A DNA stretch of 64,000 nt. Source: Acanthosepion pharaonis. Taxonomy: Eukaryota > Mollusca > Cephalopoda > Sepiida > Sepiidae. Shown in pieces: positions 41,718 through 52,369 of the stretch; positions within the stretch are counted from its first letter, which is position 1, and every line of letters starts with the position of its first letter. The notes under the pieces are model-generated. The model had not been told where the DNA came from and ran no database searches. It saw only the letters and a list, made by a program, of their open reading frames with translations. The DNA lies in assembly GCA_903632075.3 (NCBI GenBank), contig CAHIKZ030005580.1, positions 385,001 to 449,000 of the forward strand, given 5' to 3'. Both the position numbers and the translations under genes were made by a program.

Positions 41718-42240
41718 GCGTCCTGGGTATGACGATAAACTACATCCACGTCCAGGGTAAGAGGATAAACTACGTCTAACAGCAAGGTCTCTGATCAGGA
41801 GGCTTTGAGGAGCGTGGAACCACCTCTTAATTGCTGGTGTTCCCAGATCCACCTTGACCCGGGGTGGTAGCACCTGTTAGGGTCCCAGCTATGAGCAAAT
41901 AGTTAACCCCGAAACTGAGGTAAAAAGCATTATAAAAGTGTAAAAATAGGTTTTAATGCCAGAAATACTTTGTAAAAAATTATTACCAGAAATTAAATTT
42001 TGGAGAAAAAAAATAAACTATTACAGCAAGATATTTAAAAAAAACAAAAAACAAACTATTACCAGCAATACATGTGATTGTACTCAAAAATATGAATAAC
42101 TGAAAAATGGTTCAAATATATGTGTATACATACACACCTTTTTTTAACCAAACTATCGCTATGAATCTATTTCAAAAATTTTGTTGGCATTAAATGACCC
42201 ACTGATGTTTTGATATGCCATAAAACAAAACAGCCAAACT
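41718..42240 (+). repeat. Family-C dispersed repeat
   Basis: The head starts with a small internal duplication of ACGATAAACTACATCCACGT, then GGTCTCTGATCAGGAGGC, TTAATTGCTGGTGTTCCCAG, the A-rich tail with ATTATTACCAG units, and the end TTGGCATTAAATGACCCACT...GATATGCCATAAAAC. It matches 22424-22830. Confidence 0.8.
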
Positions 42241-42540
42241 AAAACAAACAACGTAAATCCGCGTCACATATTTTTATATATAGACGCATTCTGTTTCTTC
42301 TATACTAACGCAAATCCATTCGGTTGTACTTTAAAAAAATACACAAAATATTTTTTTGAAGTTGTTTCGATAAGAATCATTGTAATTCATTTATTTCAAT
42401 TTGAAAGAGAAATAATACACAAATAATGAAACTTATTCAAATTTGAAAGTCGTGTTTAAGATTAGCATATTTCTTCGCTTTATGCACACATATATACACA
42501 CAACACACATTCACACAACGCACACATATATATGTATAAG

Positions 42541-42570
42541 TTTCAATCAAATTTTCAAAAGTTCTCTTGT
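42541..42570 (+). repeat. Left arm of foldback around the Helitron
   Basis: CAATCAAATTTTCAAAAGTT plus CTCT is repeated in inverted form at 47152-47182. A (TATC)n tract follows this arm and a (TA)n tract precedes the other. Confidence 0.85.
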
Positions 42571-42756
42571 GAATCTATCTATCTATCTATCTATCTATCT
42601 CATTTTGTCTGTCTGTGTGTCTGTCGTGGGCGTTGTTACCTCGCCCAGGCCGCATTTCTCAAACGATTTCGATGCGGTTTTCACCACAAGTTTGCAAATG
42701 GCTGCCGTAAGGACATGACGGAGCCCGATTTTTGAGTTCGGACTCAGGTTCCGAAA

Positions 42757-42825
42757 AATCGATAATCGAAAAAATCGATAATCGAAAAAATCGATAATCG
42801 AAAAAATCGATAATCGAAAAAATCT
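42757..42825. repeat. 18-bp tandem repeat inside the Helitron
   Basis: Four copies of a unit reading AAAATCGATAATCGAAAA with minor variation. Confidence 0.9.
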
Positions 42826-44299
42826 GCTTACAGAAGGAATGATCGCATTTCAACCAAATTTGACACCCTCTTAGAGTCTACCATTAGAAGTGTTTTCCAG
42901 AAGTTTCATGACCACGGACCCCTAAACAGCGCTGAAAATCGATAAAACCCCAAAACCGATACGCCCAGATTGCGTCTGAACCGCATGTCGGCTTTTAGCG
43001 AAAACCGACCGGATTCATTGGGAGTCATCATGTGAAGTTTCAAATCTGAGCGACCCTCCCGCCCCAAACAGAGTGCAAATCGACAATCGGTCAACTCTTA
43101 AAAATGTTTTTCCGGTTGGGTATTTCCTAAATGCAGATTAATTTAAGGTCACGCTATGCGCGGGAAGAAACAGCTCAGTGCGTCCAGTGGAATGGAAGAA
43201 AACATTTGACCTCACGATATTTGATTCTGGAATGGGTGAGGGGCAATGAAATTCGGCTTTTTTTATCCCTGCTACCAGGTCTGACTTTGAGCCACAAATG
43301 ACATATTCAACTTTGTCAACACTTTTGCTTTAATCGTCGCATCTTACCAAAATAAGCAATTCCTTTATTCGCGTCTTTACTGAAAAAAAACCCGCATACG
43401 TGCTGAGTGAAAATGGTTCCGCCCTCAGCAGTCCATTTTCCAATTCTTTAAATCTTTTCCCCTAGCCCAGGCCACATCCCAAACCTGACGAGGAGTTTTT
43501 GCGCTAAAAAATCCATTTCAAAGCTAATGCCGGCAAACGGTTAGCGGCTTTTCGTTGTCGCACAAACCAAACGAGCAAATGCTTCATTGCAGCTCGTTGC
43601 ATTCTCATCGCCGGCATCACGTGCGTTAGAGCCAAGCTGCATATGCAGCAGGCACCTTGACCCCGTTTACGGCCAAGCCTTGCGCTTGCCAAATCATGCG
43701 CGCGTGCGTGAATGCGCGATAGTATCTTCCATTCATTGGTCTAAGTCATGGCCATTGTCCAGGCTAGCCCAATCAATGACAAGTTACGCTCCATTTAAAT
43801 ACCTTCAGCGCGGCTGCATCCGCCGTCACGTCTTGATTTGATCGCCATTAACGCATCTGTCCTTGGATTAATTGACAGCTTCCTGCAACTGCAAGTTACC
43901 TATTTGCTTAAACGTTTGCATTACCCATTTTATCTCCGCGTGCTGCCTCTACTGCGCAGCCCAGTCCATCTTAGCGTTCCATACATATTTCTACCTTTTC
44001 GTAGTTCAGTTTTGCTATTAGACAGTTAACTGCTGTCGCAAGTTACTTCTCTTCTGCCTATAATACGCGGCCCAGTGCACCTCAGTTTGTCACTACTTTT
44101 TAACATTCAACGCTTCAACGTTTTGGTTGCGTAACCTCTTCCTACAGCGACGTTTTGCTGTAGAAAGCACGGCCCAGAAAAGCTTTTTCCATACTGCTCC
44201 ACTTCATTTTTAGTTTTCGTATACAACGAGGTCGCACCGCTTCAACTTCGGCATCAACTTCTATTCGCTTTCTTACACAGCATTTCTACAACCCTTCAA

Positions 44300-45556
44300 A
44301 TGGCTCCTACACGACGAACATCCGCACGTCAGCAACTGAAGACCCCTAATACCGTTAACGTTACACATGCAGAACAGGCGACTGCGGATGAGCACATAAT
44401 AACTCCGGTTACAGATGATCATATAGCGTCTACTTCAACTTCTGCTTTGCACTCTTCTGCGTGCCGTGGCGATGACCAACACGGCAGCTCTGCAAAGGCT
44501 GCAAAAACAACCAGGCGAGGCAACCTTAGCAGGCGTTCTAAAAAAGCCTCACCGGATAAGGGGAAACGGGAGCAGGATTCCATTGAGTGCGCCTCCTTTG
44601 GGGGAGAAGTAGCTGGCGTCTACTTCAACCTCTGCTTTGCACTCTTCTGAGTGCCGTGGCGATGACTGACACGGCAGCTTTGTTAAGCGTGCCAAAATAC
44701 CATGGCCTTAGGCAACCTTAGCAGGAGTTCTAAAAAAGAGCCTCTGCGGCAAGGAGAAAGGGAGGAGGAAACCGAGGTAGAGGCCTCTTTGAGGCTTTCC
44801 AGTCAATCTCAACGGAGGCAGTTATTTTGTCACATGAAACGCTTGGTGAGCGTAACTACCGTTTGTACTGCAAATCAGTTTACACATATTCGTTGAAAAG
44901 TAAGAGGAAACTGCCTAAACGCTAAAAGCAGAGCCCGCATCGAAAAGCTACTCGCAATGCAGCCGACGCCGCTGCAACTTCCATTCGACGGTCCCAGGAG
45001 ACCACGGCTGAGAAAACCGCACGTAACGTAGTGAAAGTTGCGGCAACATCCATTCGACAGTCCCAGGAATCCATGGCTGAGAAAACCGCACGCCATGCAG
45101 CCGACGCCGCTGCAACTTCTGATGCAAGGGCGTCGGAAAGTTCCGCTCAAAAGCGCACAAAGCGGCAACGAGATGCAATTTCAACTTCCATGCTAGGCCT
45201 GTTGAAGGACCTACTGAAAGACTTGAAAGGTTGCAGACTGTTAACCAGCGCCGGCATGCAAAGCGAGGGCTCTGTAGCCCACCAAAGCAGTTTTGGTTTA
45301 AGCTGGCGTTCAACTATGAGCCAGTTTTGAGGCTTTCCGGTCGCAAAGACCTCCAAATAGGATCCATGTCAGTTGTCTGTGGGCATTGCAATGCCAAAAA
45401 ATGGCCTGGAGATTCTGCAGGTTTGTGTTGTTCAGACGGTAAGGTACAGTTGCCACCTTTCCAAGAGCTACCTGCTCCGTGGAAAGCTCTGTTAGAGGGT
45501 TCCAGTCCAGACTCCAAACATTTTCTCGCAAAAATCAGACAGTAAAATTGTGCATG
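44300..45556 (+). pseudogene. Helitron replicase N-terminal region
   Basis: The start MAPTRRTSARQQLKTPN at 44300 begins a basic, low-complexity N-terminus. It contains tandem duplications: a block with SRRSKKASPDKGKREQ recurs about 190 bp later, and SIRRSQETTAEKTAR is followed by SIRQSQESMAEKTAR. Then comes RASESSAQKRTKRQRDA, a repeat type usual at Helitron N-termini. After frame changes, 45231-45545 encodes LRLSGRKDLQIGSMSVV, CGHCNAKKW, SAGLCCSDGKVQLPPF and PDSKHFLAKIRQ, the zinc-binding N-terminal domain preceding the Rep nuclease. A stop replaces the expected YN after IRQ, and homology ends a few codons later. Confidence 0.85.
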
Positions 45557-45591
45557 GAAAGGAAAAATGGACTGGAGTTTGCTGAGGACTG

Positions 45592-45920
45592 GCTGAGAAC
45601 TTTAGTGCAGACCGCATTTTCAGTTTTTTGTGAGGGTGAATAACGGAACATCATCGCGCCTGCCGACTCGAGAGCAGGCTACATAAAGTTGACCTTATGA
45701 GAAGCACTGCTCCTCTAAGTGTACACCAGTGACAGACAGTGTTTGTCCTTGGGCCTTATTAATTGTCATAGCAAAACAGGGTGCGAATGGGAATGGGGAT
45801 CTTCCGAAAGTGAAGGGTACATCGGCATCTGATGGATACAAATGCATCCTTGGCATAAGCACTTGCTCCCCTTTACCGCATTACTGTGAAGCATTGAACT
45901 CATCGCCAACTAATGTATAG
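45592..45920 (-). pseudogene. Helitron PIF1-type helicase C-terminus, inverted
   Basis: On the minus strand one frame reads TLVGDEFNASQ, stop, CGKGEQVLMPRMHLYPSDAD, VPFTFGRSPFPFAPCF, AMTINKAQGQTL, SVTGVHLEEQCFS, stop, GQLYVACSRVGRRDDVPLFT. AMTINKAQGQTL and QLYVACSRV are the last conserved motifs (V and VI) of PIF1 helicases and of Helitron proteins. The frame ends in a decayed ENAVCTKVLS. Only two stops interrupt about 105 codons. The order and strand are incompatible with a simple continuation of the plus-strand N-terminus that ends 36 bp away. Confidence 0.85.
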
Positions 45921-47100
45921 TTTCAAGCATCAATTGTCTCTCCTCACATCACCATACCATATGTACAGAAATGAATGACCCCGACCAGATTACGGGCCCT
46001 TTCAAAAATGCGTGCGAGACCACTTCGTGCAGCAAAAAAAAATCGAAAAAAGCTCCAGTTCGACCCTGCCATCAGCTGTCAGTTTTAGACTTCTTTTCAC
46101 ACCCAGGCTGCAATTAACGTCAAATGTCGATTCAAAATCCAACATTTACGGCGTCAATTCGTAACGGAAACAGATTTTCAATTTGGACTCAGGATTTCAA
46201 AAAATTGGTAAATCGGCTGGTACTCCGGTATTTAGACGGATTATATTCTAAAATTTCGGGCGTGCTTTACAATTCATTCAGAAATTCCTACGCGGCCCAG
46301 TTAGAAGTGCCTTGCATAGAATGCCGTGTGACCCCGTCGTGACTCAAAACTCGATACAAACCTCCGTGTTGACCATACCATCAGCAGTCCTTTTCCCACT
46401 TCTTTAAACTTTGTTCATTCTCCCAGGCCGCATCCCAGATCCGATTTTTCAATTTACGTCATTGTGTCATGCCGGAGCCCGATTTTTTATTTGGGACACA
46501 AACTTTGTCAAAAACCGATTAACTCACAGGTGATAGGGATTTTGGGGTTTTAAGTTGAATGTCTCGCCTGCACTACGTGGCCCAGTAGATCTAAGCTTTT
46601 CACCACATTTGGGACTCTGTGCAGTTGACTTCGCGTTGTTAAACACATTTGAGTTCTATATATTTGACTTTAAAATCGGACCAATGTATGGTTTCCAAAG
46701 TACCGGATTAACCAAACAAGGGCAACAACAATCCCGCCCAAATAGTATGACCAGTCTCAATATTTCAGTAAACTGGGTTGGGTGTGAAAAAGTATTTGTT
46801 AACATTCTTTTTTCATTCGGTTTTTCCAGTGACGAGTCCTTTTTTAAAGCTGATCGTTTTGTGTTCATTTTGTTTAGTTCTTTTTTCGTAAGAGATTTAA
46901 TGTTTAGTATAGTGCTTAGAAAAAATTGGCAGTGTGAGATAGGCAAGAAGTAAGGCATGTAGCAACATCAGCACGGCAAAGGGAACTCCTTTAAAGGCAA
47001 GGAAGGGCAAAAATATTTTAAGTCAAGTGAGAGCGATTGCTGTATGAGTTGTCCGAATTGGAATCAAGAACGGGCAAAGCCGGGCCATGCTGCTAGTATA

Positions 47101-47102
47101 TA

Positions 47103-47150
<48 letters not shown>
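47101..47150. repeat. (TA)n microsatellite
   Basis: TA units directly after the Helitron 3' tip. Confidence 0.95.
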
Positions 47151-47151
<1 letters not shown>

Positions 47152-47152
<1 letters not shown>

Positions 47153-47182
47153 CAAAGAGAACTTTTGAAAATTTGATTGAAA
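47152..47182 (+). repeat. Right arm of foldback around the Helitron
   Basis: Inverted counterpart of 42541-42570 (AGAGAACTTTTGAAAATTTG). Confidence 0.85.
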
Positions 47183-48186
47183 ACATTCACTTTCCGATCA
47201 TGGGACCCGGTTTCGAATATCAACGTAGTCGGTTTGTCAGGAAGGGGACTTCTTCATGTTATTGGCCTGTAGATATGATCCCATCGTGCGTCACTTTAGG
47301 AAAGAGCCTGAAAACCATACCACGGGTTGACCCAAGCTTTGGGAATCATATTCGTTAGACGTAACTACTCGAGAGACCTCAGTGTTTGAGTTAGCACGAC
47401 GTCACAAGTCATAAGTGAGTCATTCACGGCTAACGCAGTGCCTTTTCATCTCCTGCGTTAGGATCGAAACTGCGATGGCATTGGTAGTTCCTGCTCTTCA
47501 ATTACGGCTTCCTAAAGTTATGTGCACAAATACCTGGCTCACCGTGTATATATCTCCAGCAATCATGTCTTACTCTTGCCTCTGTTTCCTAAAGCTATTC
47601 GTCACCCACCATTCACTCTTCCTTCTTACTCTCTCCCCACGTCACTTTGCATCACTTCCTTTTCTTTCTCTTTTCTCTTCACTCTTCTCCGAGCCGGCGT
47701 GAGATCTCGACATTAATTCTCCGAGAATGTTCCACTTTCCTGTGCGATTTCCTACATCCGACATTTTTAAGATAATAAGGAATCAATATTACGCGACACC
47801 AGAATTATACAAACAAACACAGACTGGTGCATACACAGAAGGAGATACACACGTATATACATAAATAAAATAGGACGTCAATAAAACCGTTACTCGATAC
47901 TGTTATTAGTTGAATTTCGATCAGAAATGTTCAATGTATAATATTTGACTTATGTGATTAATAAAGGCGAGTTGGGTTAAGTGCATTGCATGGAAAAAGA
48001 GGAAGATAGAAAATAAATGCTTCTAGCGGATTATTGGTGTCTTTCTCTAAGTAGACACGTACGGGGGTTGAGAAAGCCATAAAACCCATCCTACTTGAAC
48101 TTTAAATGTATTTGCTAGTAACCTTGTTCTTTTGTTTTGTTTTCTGATTTAGTTATATAGCATTATATATCCAGAAGTCAAAGTGA
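47183..48186. other. No recognisable feature
   Basis: No gene or known repeat seen. Open frames of up to 95 codons lack motifs. Confidence 0.45.
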
Positions 48187-48440
48187 AAACATCACCCGGT
48201 TGCTGTGTGATCACCGATGTTAAGCAACGTTGAGCCCGGTGAACATCTAGATGGATGACAGTTTGGCAATGCCAGCGTCTGTTAGTTTGGATCTACCGTT
48301 GGAATGGGAATTTTCTATTCTTATTGGGTTCTTTATACTGATTTACGCGCAAAAACCCTTGGGAAAGGTATTCACCCACCTGTTCTCTCCCCAGTTATGG
48401 GTTAAGTAGTAAGGTAGCTGCTGTAACCCAGGGAAGGTTT
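48187..48440 (+). repeat. SINE-5S, forward
   Basis: The 5S-like head at about 48203-48285 reads GATCACCGATGTTAAGCAAC, GTTGAGCCCGG, ATCTAGATGGATGAC and GGCAATGCCAGCGTCTGT. The shared central block (TTACGCGCAAAAACCCTTGG; CCCCAGTTATGGGTTAAGTA) follows, then TGCTGTAACCCAGGGAAGG. Confidence 0.85.
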
Positions 48441-48899
48441 CTGAACAGAATAATCACACAATGTTAGTAATGAACGATAATACTTAGGACAAGAACAACA
48501 CATATAAGATTCTCCAGCGTAGAAGTGCGTAGAAGAAGTTGTCAACTACTAGAAGTGAGTCAAGTGAATTCCACAACGAATCTCCAAATGAAGGCTATCT
48601 ACAAATCGCCCCACGCGGTTAGATGTGACACAAGGCCAAATTTAATATGGGGTATTCGAGCCTGTAGGCTCGGCCAAAAATACCCTGTAGACTCCGTATA
48701 AAACAGGGTCGGATAGCTGTTTCCCAAGACGAGACTCTACCCTTAGACATAGCCTCGTCTGTGGATCCTTTCTGCACGGAATCAGAGAGTTCAACCAGTA
48801 CAGCTGGAGACGAATCTTCAACTGCAGACCAACATACAGTACTTACTACTGTATTTATGTGAATAGGGACATAGCCATTATCGTCCGTAGGTATGTTAC
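48441..48899. other. Unclassified, with a hairpin
   Basis: It contains a stem-loop at 48650-48685: CGAGCC/GGCTCG around a TGTA loop, extended by GGGTATT/AATACCC across a 6-nt asymmetric bulge. No gene is recognised. Confidence 0.45.
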
Positions 48900-49010
48900 A
48901 ACAGTGCCACTAAATCATTATTATCTTCAAAAACATTCTTAGAATTTAAAAAAAAATATTCTGGCATTAAATAAAACCTGAAAAGTGTCGATAAGCCATA
49001 GAAAACGAAT
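48900..49010 (+). repeat. Family-C tail fragment
   Basis: AAATCATTATTATCTTCAAA..., then CTGGCATTAAATAAAACCTG and GTCGATAAGCCATAGAAAAC resemble the end of family C. Confidence 0.55.
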
Positions 49011-49149
49011 CAATTAATCAATCAATTAATCAATCAACTATTAAAATGTTCTACCACTAAATATCTTTCAAAATGTCACACCCATTGGACACTGGAGGAA
49101 AATTTATAAAATTGTCACTGGATTTATGTTTTTAAAATGAATTGCTTGA

Positions 49150-49470
49150 CTGATTCTACGGCTTATCAAGCCCTTGCAAATTATTTAAAACAAGAAAATA
49201 GTTTTCATTTTAACAATTTGTCTTTTTTACGTTATTTATTTTAGTTGAGGCGAACGTGTGGATTCCATTATGTCCCAAGGGTGTCTGTAAATGATTATAT
49301 GACAAATGGAATTGGAATTTGGCCCTCCAATTAAACATTCCGAGCGATTATCCATTAGATGCAAACTCACATGAACTGGTATTCCCAAGTAGTCACCTAT
49401 CTAGGTGTTTACCAGGTATGACATTGCTTAACTTCGATCCTGCTACAGGAACTGGTATCTCAACGTGATA
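49150..49470 (-). repeat. SINE-5S, reverse orientation
   Basis: The minus strand shows GGATCGAAGTTAAGCAATGT, CATACCTGGTAAACACCTAG, ATAGGTGACTACTTGGGAAT and ACCAGTTCATGTGAG from 5S rRNA. Then come ATTTACAGACACCCTTGGGA and the tail also found at 14375 (AAATAATTTGCAAGGGCTTG, ATAAGCCGTAG). The central block is more decayed. Confidence 0.85.
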
Positions 49471-49519
49471 AGTCCATAAACCTGCTTTTACAAAGAAGAA
49501 GAAATGTAATCATTTACAT

Positions 49520-49870
49520 GGGGTACGTCTTATATGCCGTGTCCTTTTAGAACAGGGACAAACTTGGCCACGTAGAACTTCCTGTCCTTTGTAACTCTAA
49601 TAATGTTTAGTTCTTTATCGAACCTTCCAGTTACTGCTGTGTAATCCGTTCGCAACTTTTCCTCTTGTCCTCCCTTCCGCAAGCTTCCTTTCCACATTTC
49701 TCTTGTCGTCTCTTCTGCAAAGGCTCTTTCCAAATATTGCTTCACGTGCATTTCAACTAACCCTTTCTGATTATAAATACGTGTTACAATTTCCTTCAGA
49801 AATGTCTCGTTGACACATGATAAGACCATTTTATCCTCAGCATCCATCTGTTGAACCACATCCCTTTCAC
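49520..49870 (-). pseudogene. Possible LINE-1fam C-terminal relic
   Basis: An open frame of 109 codons on the minus strand ends TKDRKFYVAKFVPVLKGHGI, very like the TKDRxLWRAMIVxVLKGHGT end of LINE-1fam. The earlier part (NETFLKEIVTRIYNQKGLVE) only loosely resembles the family (SNEEVLRxIxTKRxLL). Confidence 0.6.
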
Positions 49871-49954
49871 TTAGCTTTTCTTGATCATAGCACCAGTGTA
49901 ATTCCCACCGCCGTAACGTAGCTTTCCTATGCCTAATATATAAATATTCAATGG

Positions 49955-50290
49955 TAATCGGCCTAAACTTTCTGAATTTATGCCCTGTACTAGATTGGCG
50001 GCAAGGTCACATCATTTCACAGTTGTTATGGCTAAATCTAACGGCATGTTCTATGCTAACAGTTTATTCGATCGCACTTCTCGCTTGTGGAACTCTCTTT
50101 CTTTTTCATCAGTCAACTTTGATGCCAATCGTTATCTTCTCTCTTCTGTCTTCGTATTTTTTCCTTCTCTCTAAAAAGTAGTTTTTCTCATATTCTCTAA
50201 AAAGTAGTTTTTCTCATATTCTCTAACACTCAGTAATCGCCTTGCACCCTAGTGACTTTATTGCCTTGCTTGTTGTGAAATGACTTAAAA
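49955..50290 (+). pseudogene. LINE-2fam C-terminal fragment and 3' end
   Basis: CTRLAARSHHFTVVMAKSNG, then MFYANSLFDRTSRLWNSLSF matches the RATRLASRSHxFxV...FYSNSFFxRTSRLWNSLP block. The 3' region ends CACCCTAGTGACTTTATTGC and GTTGTGAAATGACTT. A 30-bp stretch (about 50173-50202) is duplicated in tandem. Confidence 0.8.
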
Positions 50291-50320
50291 TATATAACAA
50301 TATTTTTCACCATTCACATA

Positions 50321-50322
50321 TA

Positions 50323-50381
<59 letters not shown>
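50321..50381. repeat. (TA)n microsatellite
   Basis: Uninterrupted TA dinucleotides. Confidence 0.95.
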
Positions 50382-50387
<6 letters not shown>

Positions 50388-50601
50388 GATACATATGACA
50401 CACTCATATCCTCTCTCCACCTCACTTCCCCACTTCGTTAATTTTACGTATACTTGATGAGGTCCGTCAAAAACGTGTGAATTTCTTTTTCATTTTCATT
50501 TCAGCTTTTGGAAGTAAAGTCTGATGATCCAGAACCCTGTTAAAGGGGTTATGGTGAAATAGCTTATTATATGGAATCTTAACGGTGGTCTGTCTTTTAT
50601 T

Positions 50602-50605
<4 letters not shown>

Positions 50606-50670
<65 letters not shown>
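50606..50670. repeat. (TA)n microsatellite
   Basis: Uninterrupted TA dinucleotides. Confidence 0.95.
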
Positions 50671-50673
<3 letters not shown>

Positions 50674-51629
50674 CCAGTAGCTTAACATCTGTTTTTTGTT
50701 TAGAAACTATTTTTGGGATTTGTTAACCATGACAATTCCATCGACAGTAATATATAGATAAATACATAGATAGATATGGACAGAGTGAGATAGATAGTTA
50801 GTATGAACAGAGTGAGAAAGAAAGAAAGAAAGAAAGAAAAAAAAACACATTAAAATAGATCGATTCATACATACATACATACATACATACAAACCAAATG
50901 AAATAATTATATAGATAGGTAGGTTTTCTTGAAGTTCTGTCTGTTTTCACTATTTTCTTCTTAGTTACGGACAAAAGAGAAATAGTTTTGGACAGCCATA
51001 TTTTCTTACGACTAGAAATTCCACATAAAAAGAGAAGCTTTATTTGTCCTCTTTTCTTTCTTATTCAATCTGCGTTGTCCTTTCAATAATTTCTAGTTTC
51101 ATTCCGTCTGTCGCTTATTTTATTATCTTGTTCATTCAATGACATGCCTTTAATGTTCTCTTTTGTTTATCTTCATTACAAATTCTCTTTCTTGTGACTT
51201 ATCTCTGCTTCACACTTTATTCTAGTTCTTCTCGAAATTTCTTTTCATTGTTTTTTTTTTAACTTCCTTTCACTGTCAATCAACTTTTCCTATTGTTTAT
51301 CGCAAATCCACACGTTTTTATCTTTGTCAGACATATCTCCGTCTCTTCTTGCGTTTTAAACACATTACTAACGAATACGTCTGTGTCTCAAACAATCCTA
51401 AATAGTTCCTTCCAGCCACCCGTCGCCTGAATCCAGTCGTCTTCTCCTTATCTCTCGATTTCCAATCTATTTTCCAGGAACGTACTTGTGAATGGCAAAA
51501 CTTCTGAAATTCGTGCGATCAGTGTTAGTATCCTCCCATTCTCCCACCTTGATCTTACTCTCTTTCTGTTTTTTTTTAACAAAGATCCCTCAGCTGTGCT
51601 TTAAGCATCTATTGGGACTTAAACACAAA
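50671..51629. other. No gene seen; short tetranucleotide tracts
   Basis: (GAAA)n near 50815-50838 and (TACA)n near 50868-50890. The rest is pyrimidine-rich without motifs. Confidence 0.5.
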
Positions 51630-51930
51630 ACAGACTTGGGTATGGCGATAAAATACACCCGACAGTAAGACCACTAATCGGGAGATTGGAGGTTCTGAAG
51701 AACCGGTAATCACATCTTAATAACAGGTCACCTATGATTTGATGTGGTCGCAAATTTTAGGGTCCCAGCTATTTGCAGATAGTGAACTCCCAAACAAAAT
51801 CAGCACTTTTTTAATGATAAAATGAGCAACGTCTTATAGCAAAATGACAATCAATGCAAAATATAAAAATACATTTTTATAGTGAAATTATCAACAAGTG
51901 ATTCCATGATCTACAAACTATATTTCTAAA
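51630..51930 (+). repeat. Family-C dispersed repeat, diverged
   Basis: CTTGGGTATGGCGATAAAAT, ACAGTAAGACCACTAATCGG, TAGGGTCCCAGCTATTTGCA, and an A-rich tail. The middle has insertions relative to the other copies. Confidence 0.65.
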
Positions 51931-51994
51931 AAAGAACATACCTTTACAAGAAATGTATAAAATTATGTGCAAAATATATTCAGTTGAAGCCATA

Positions 51995-52240
51995 AAAATG
52001 CATTCTAAATATTTAGATTTCGGTATTCAATTCGTCAGCTTCTTTCCAGTGACCAACTCCCAAGATGTTGCTTCCCCGATCACTGCAATCTTAATTTGTT
52101 CAAGTCTAGGGTTAACAGTTTTCTTCCACACATAACCGCATAAAGTGTACCTCTTATTCCGTAACCCTCTGCCTCGAGTGCCTCCAGGGCATAGTACAGG
52201 GTGGATATCACTGTAAAAATAAATATCCCTAGGAACATTC
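51995..52240 (+). pseudogene. LINE-2fam extreme C-terminal fragment
   Basis: In one frame NSQDVASPITAILICSS, and in the adjacent frame NQLPRxCFPxHxNLNxFKSR-type residues, correspond to the end of LINE-2fam as seen near 57080-57150 (CCCAAGAGGATGTTTTCC). Confidence 0.65.
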
Positions 52241-52369
52241 TCGAATCATTATTAGGCAAGTATACAGATTATACTACTGATTATGGACGCACTTCCAAAA
52301 ACAACAAGAATCTAAAACTTAGGTCAGACCGAACACTGAAGGGGCAATAAGAAAATGACTACTTTTTAA

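Larger units (their letters stand above)
42605..47096 (+). mobile_element. Helitron, about 4.5 kb, internally rearranged
   Basis: The 3' tip is CGGGCAAAGCCGGGCCATGC followed by TGCTAG, a CTRR end (CTAG, 47093-47096) after a GC-rich stem-loop-like segment, with a host T next. The 5' boundary is less certain, near TCTGTCTGTGTGTCTGTCG after a TATC tract. The last about 350 bp match, in the opposite orientation, the 3' part of the short Helitron at 58347. Inside are a plus-strand replicase N-terminus and a minus-strand helicase C-terminus. The Rep nuclease and most of the helicase are missing, so it cannot move itself by rolling-circle replication. Confidence 0.8.
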
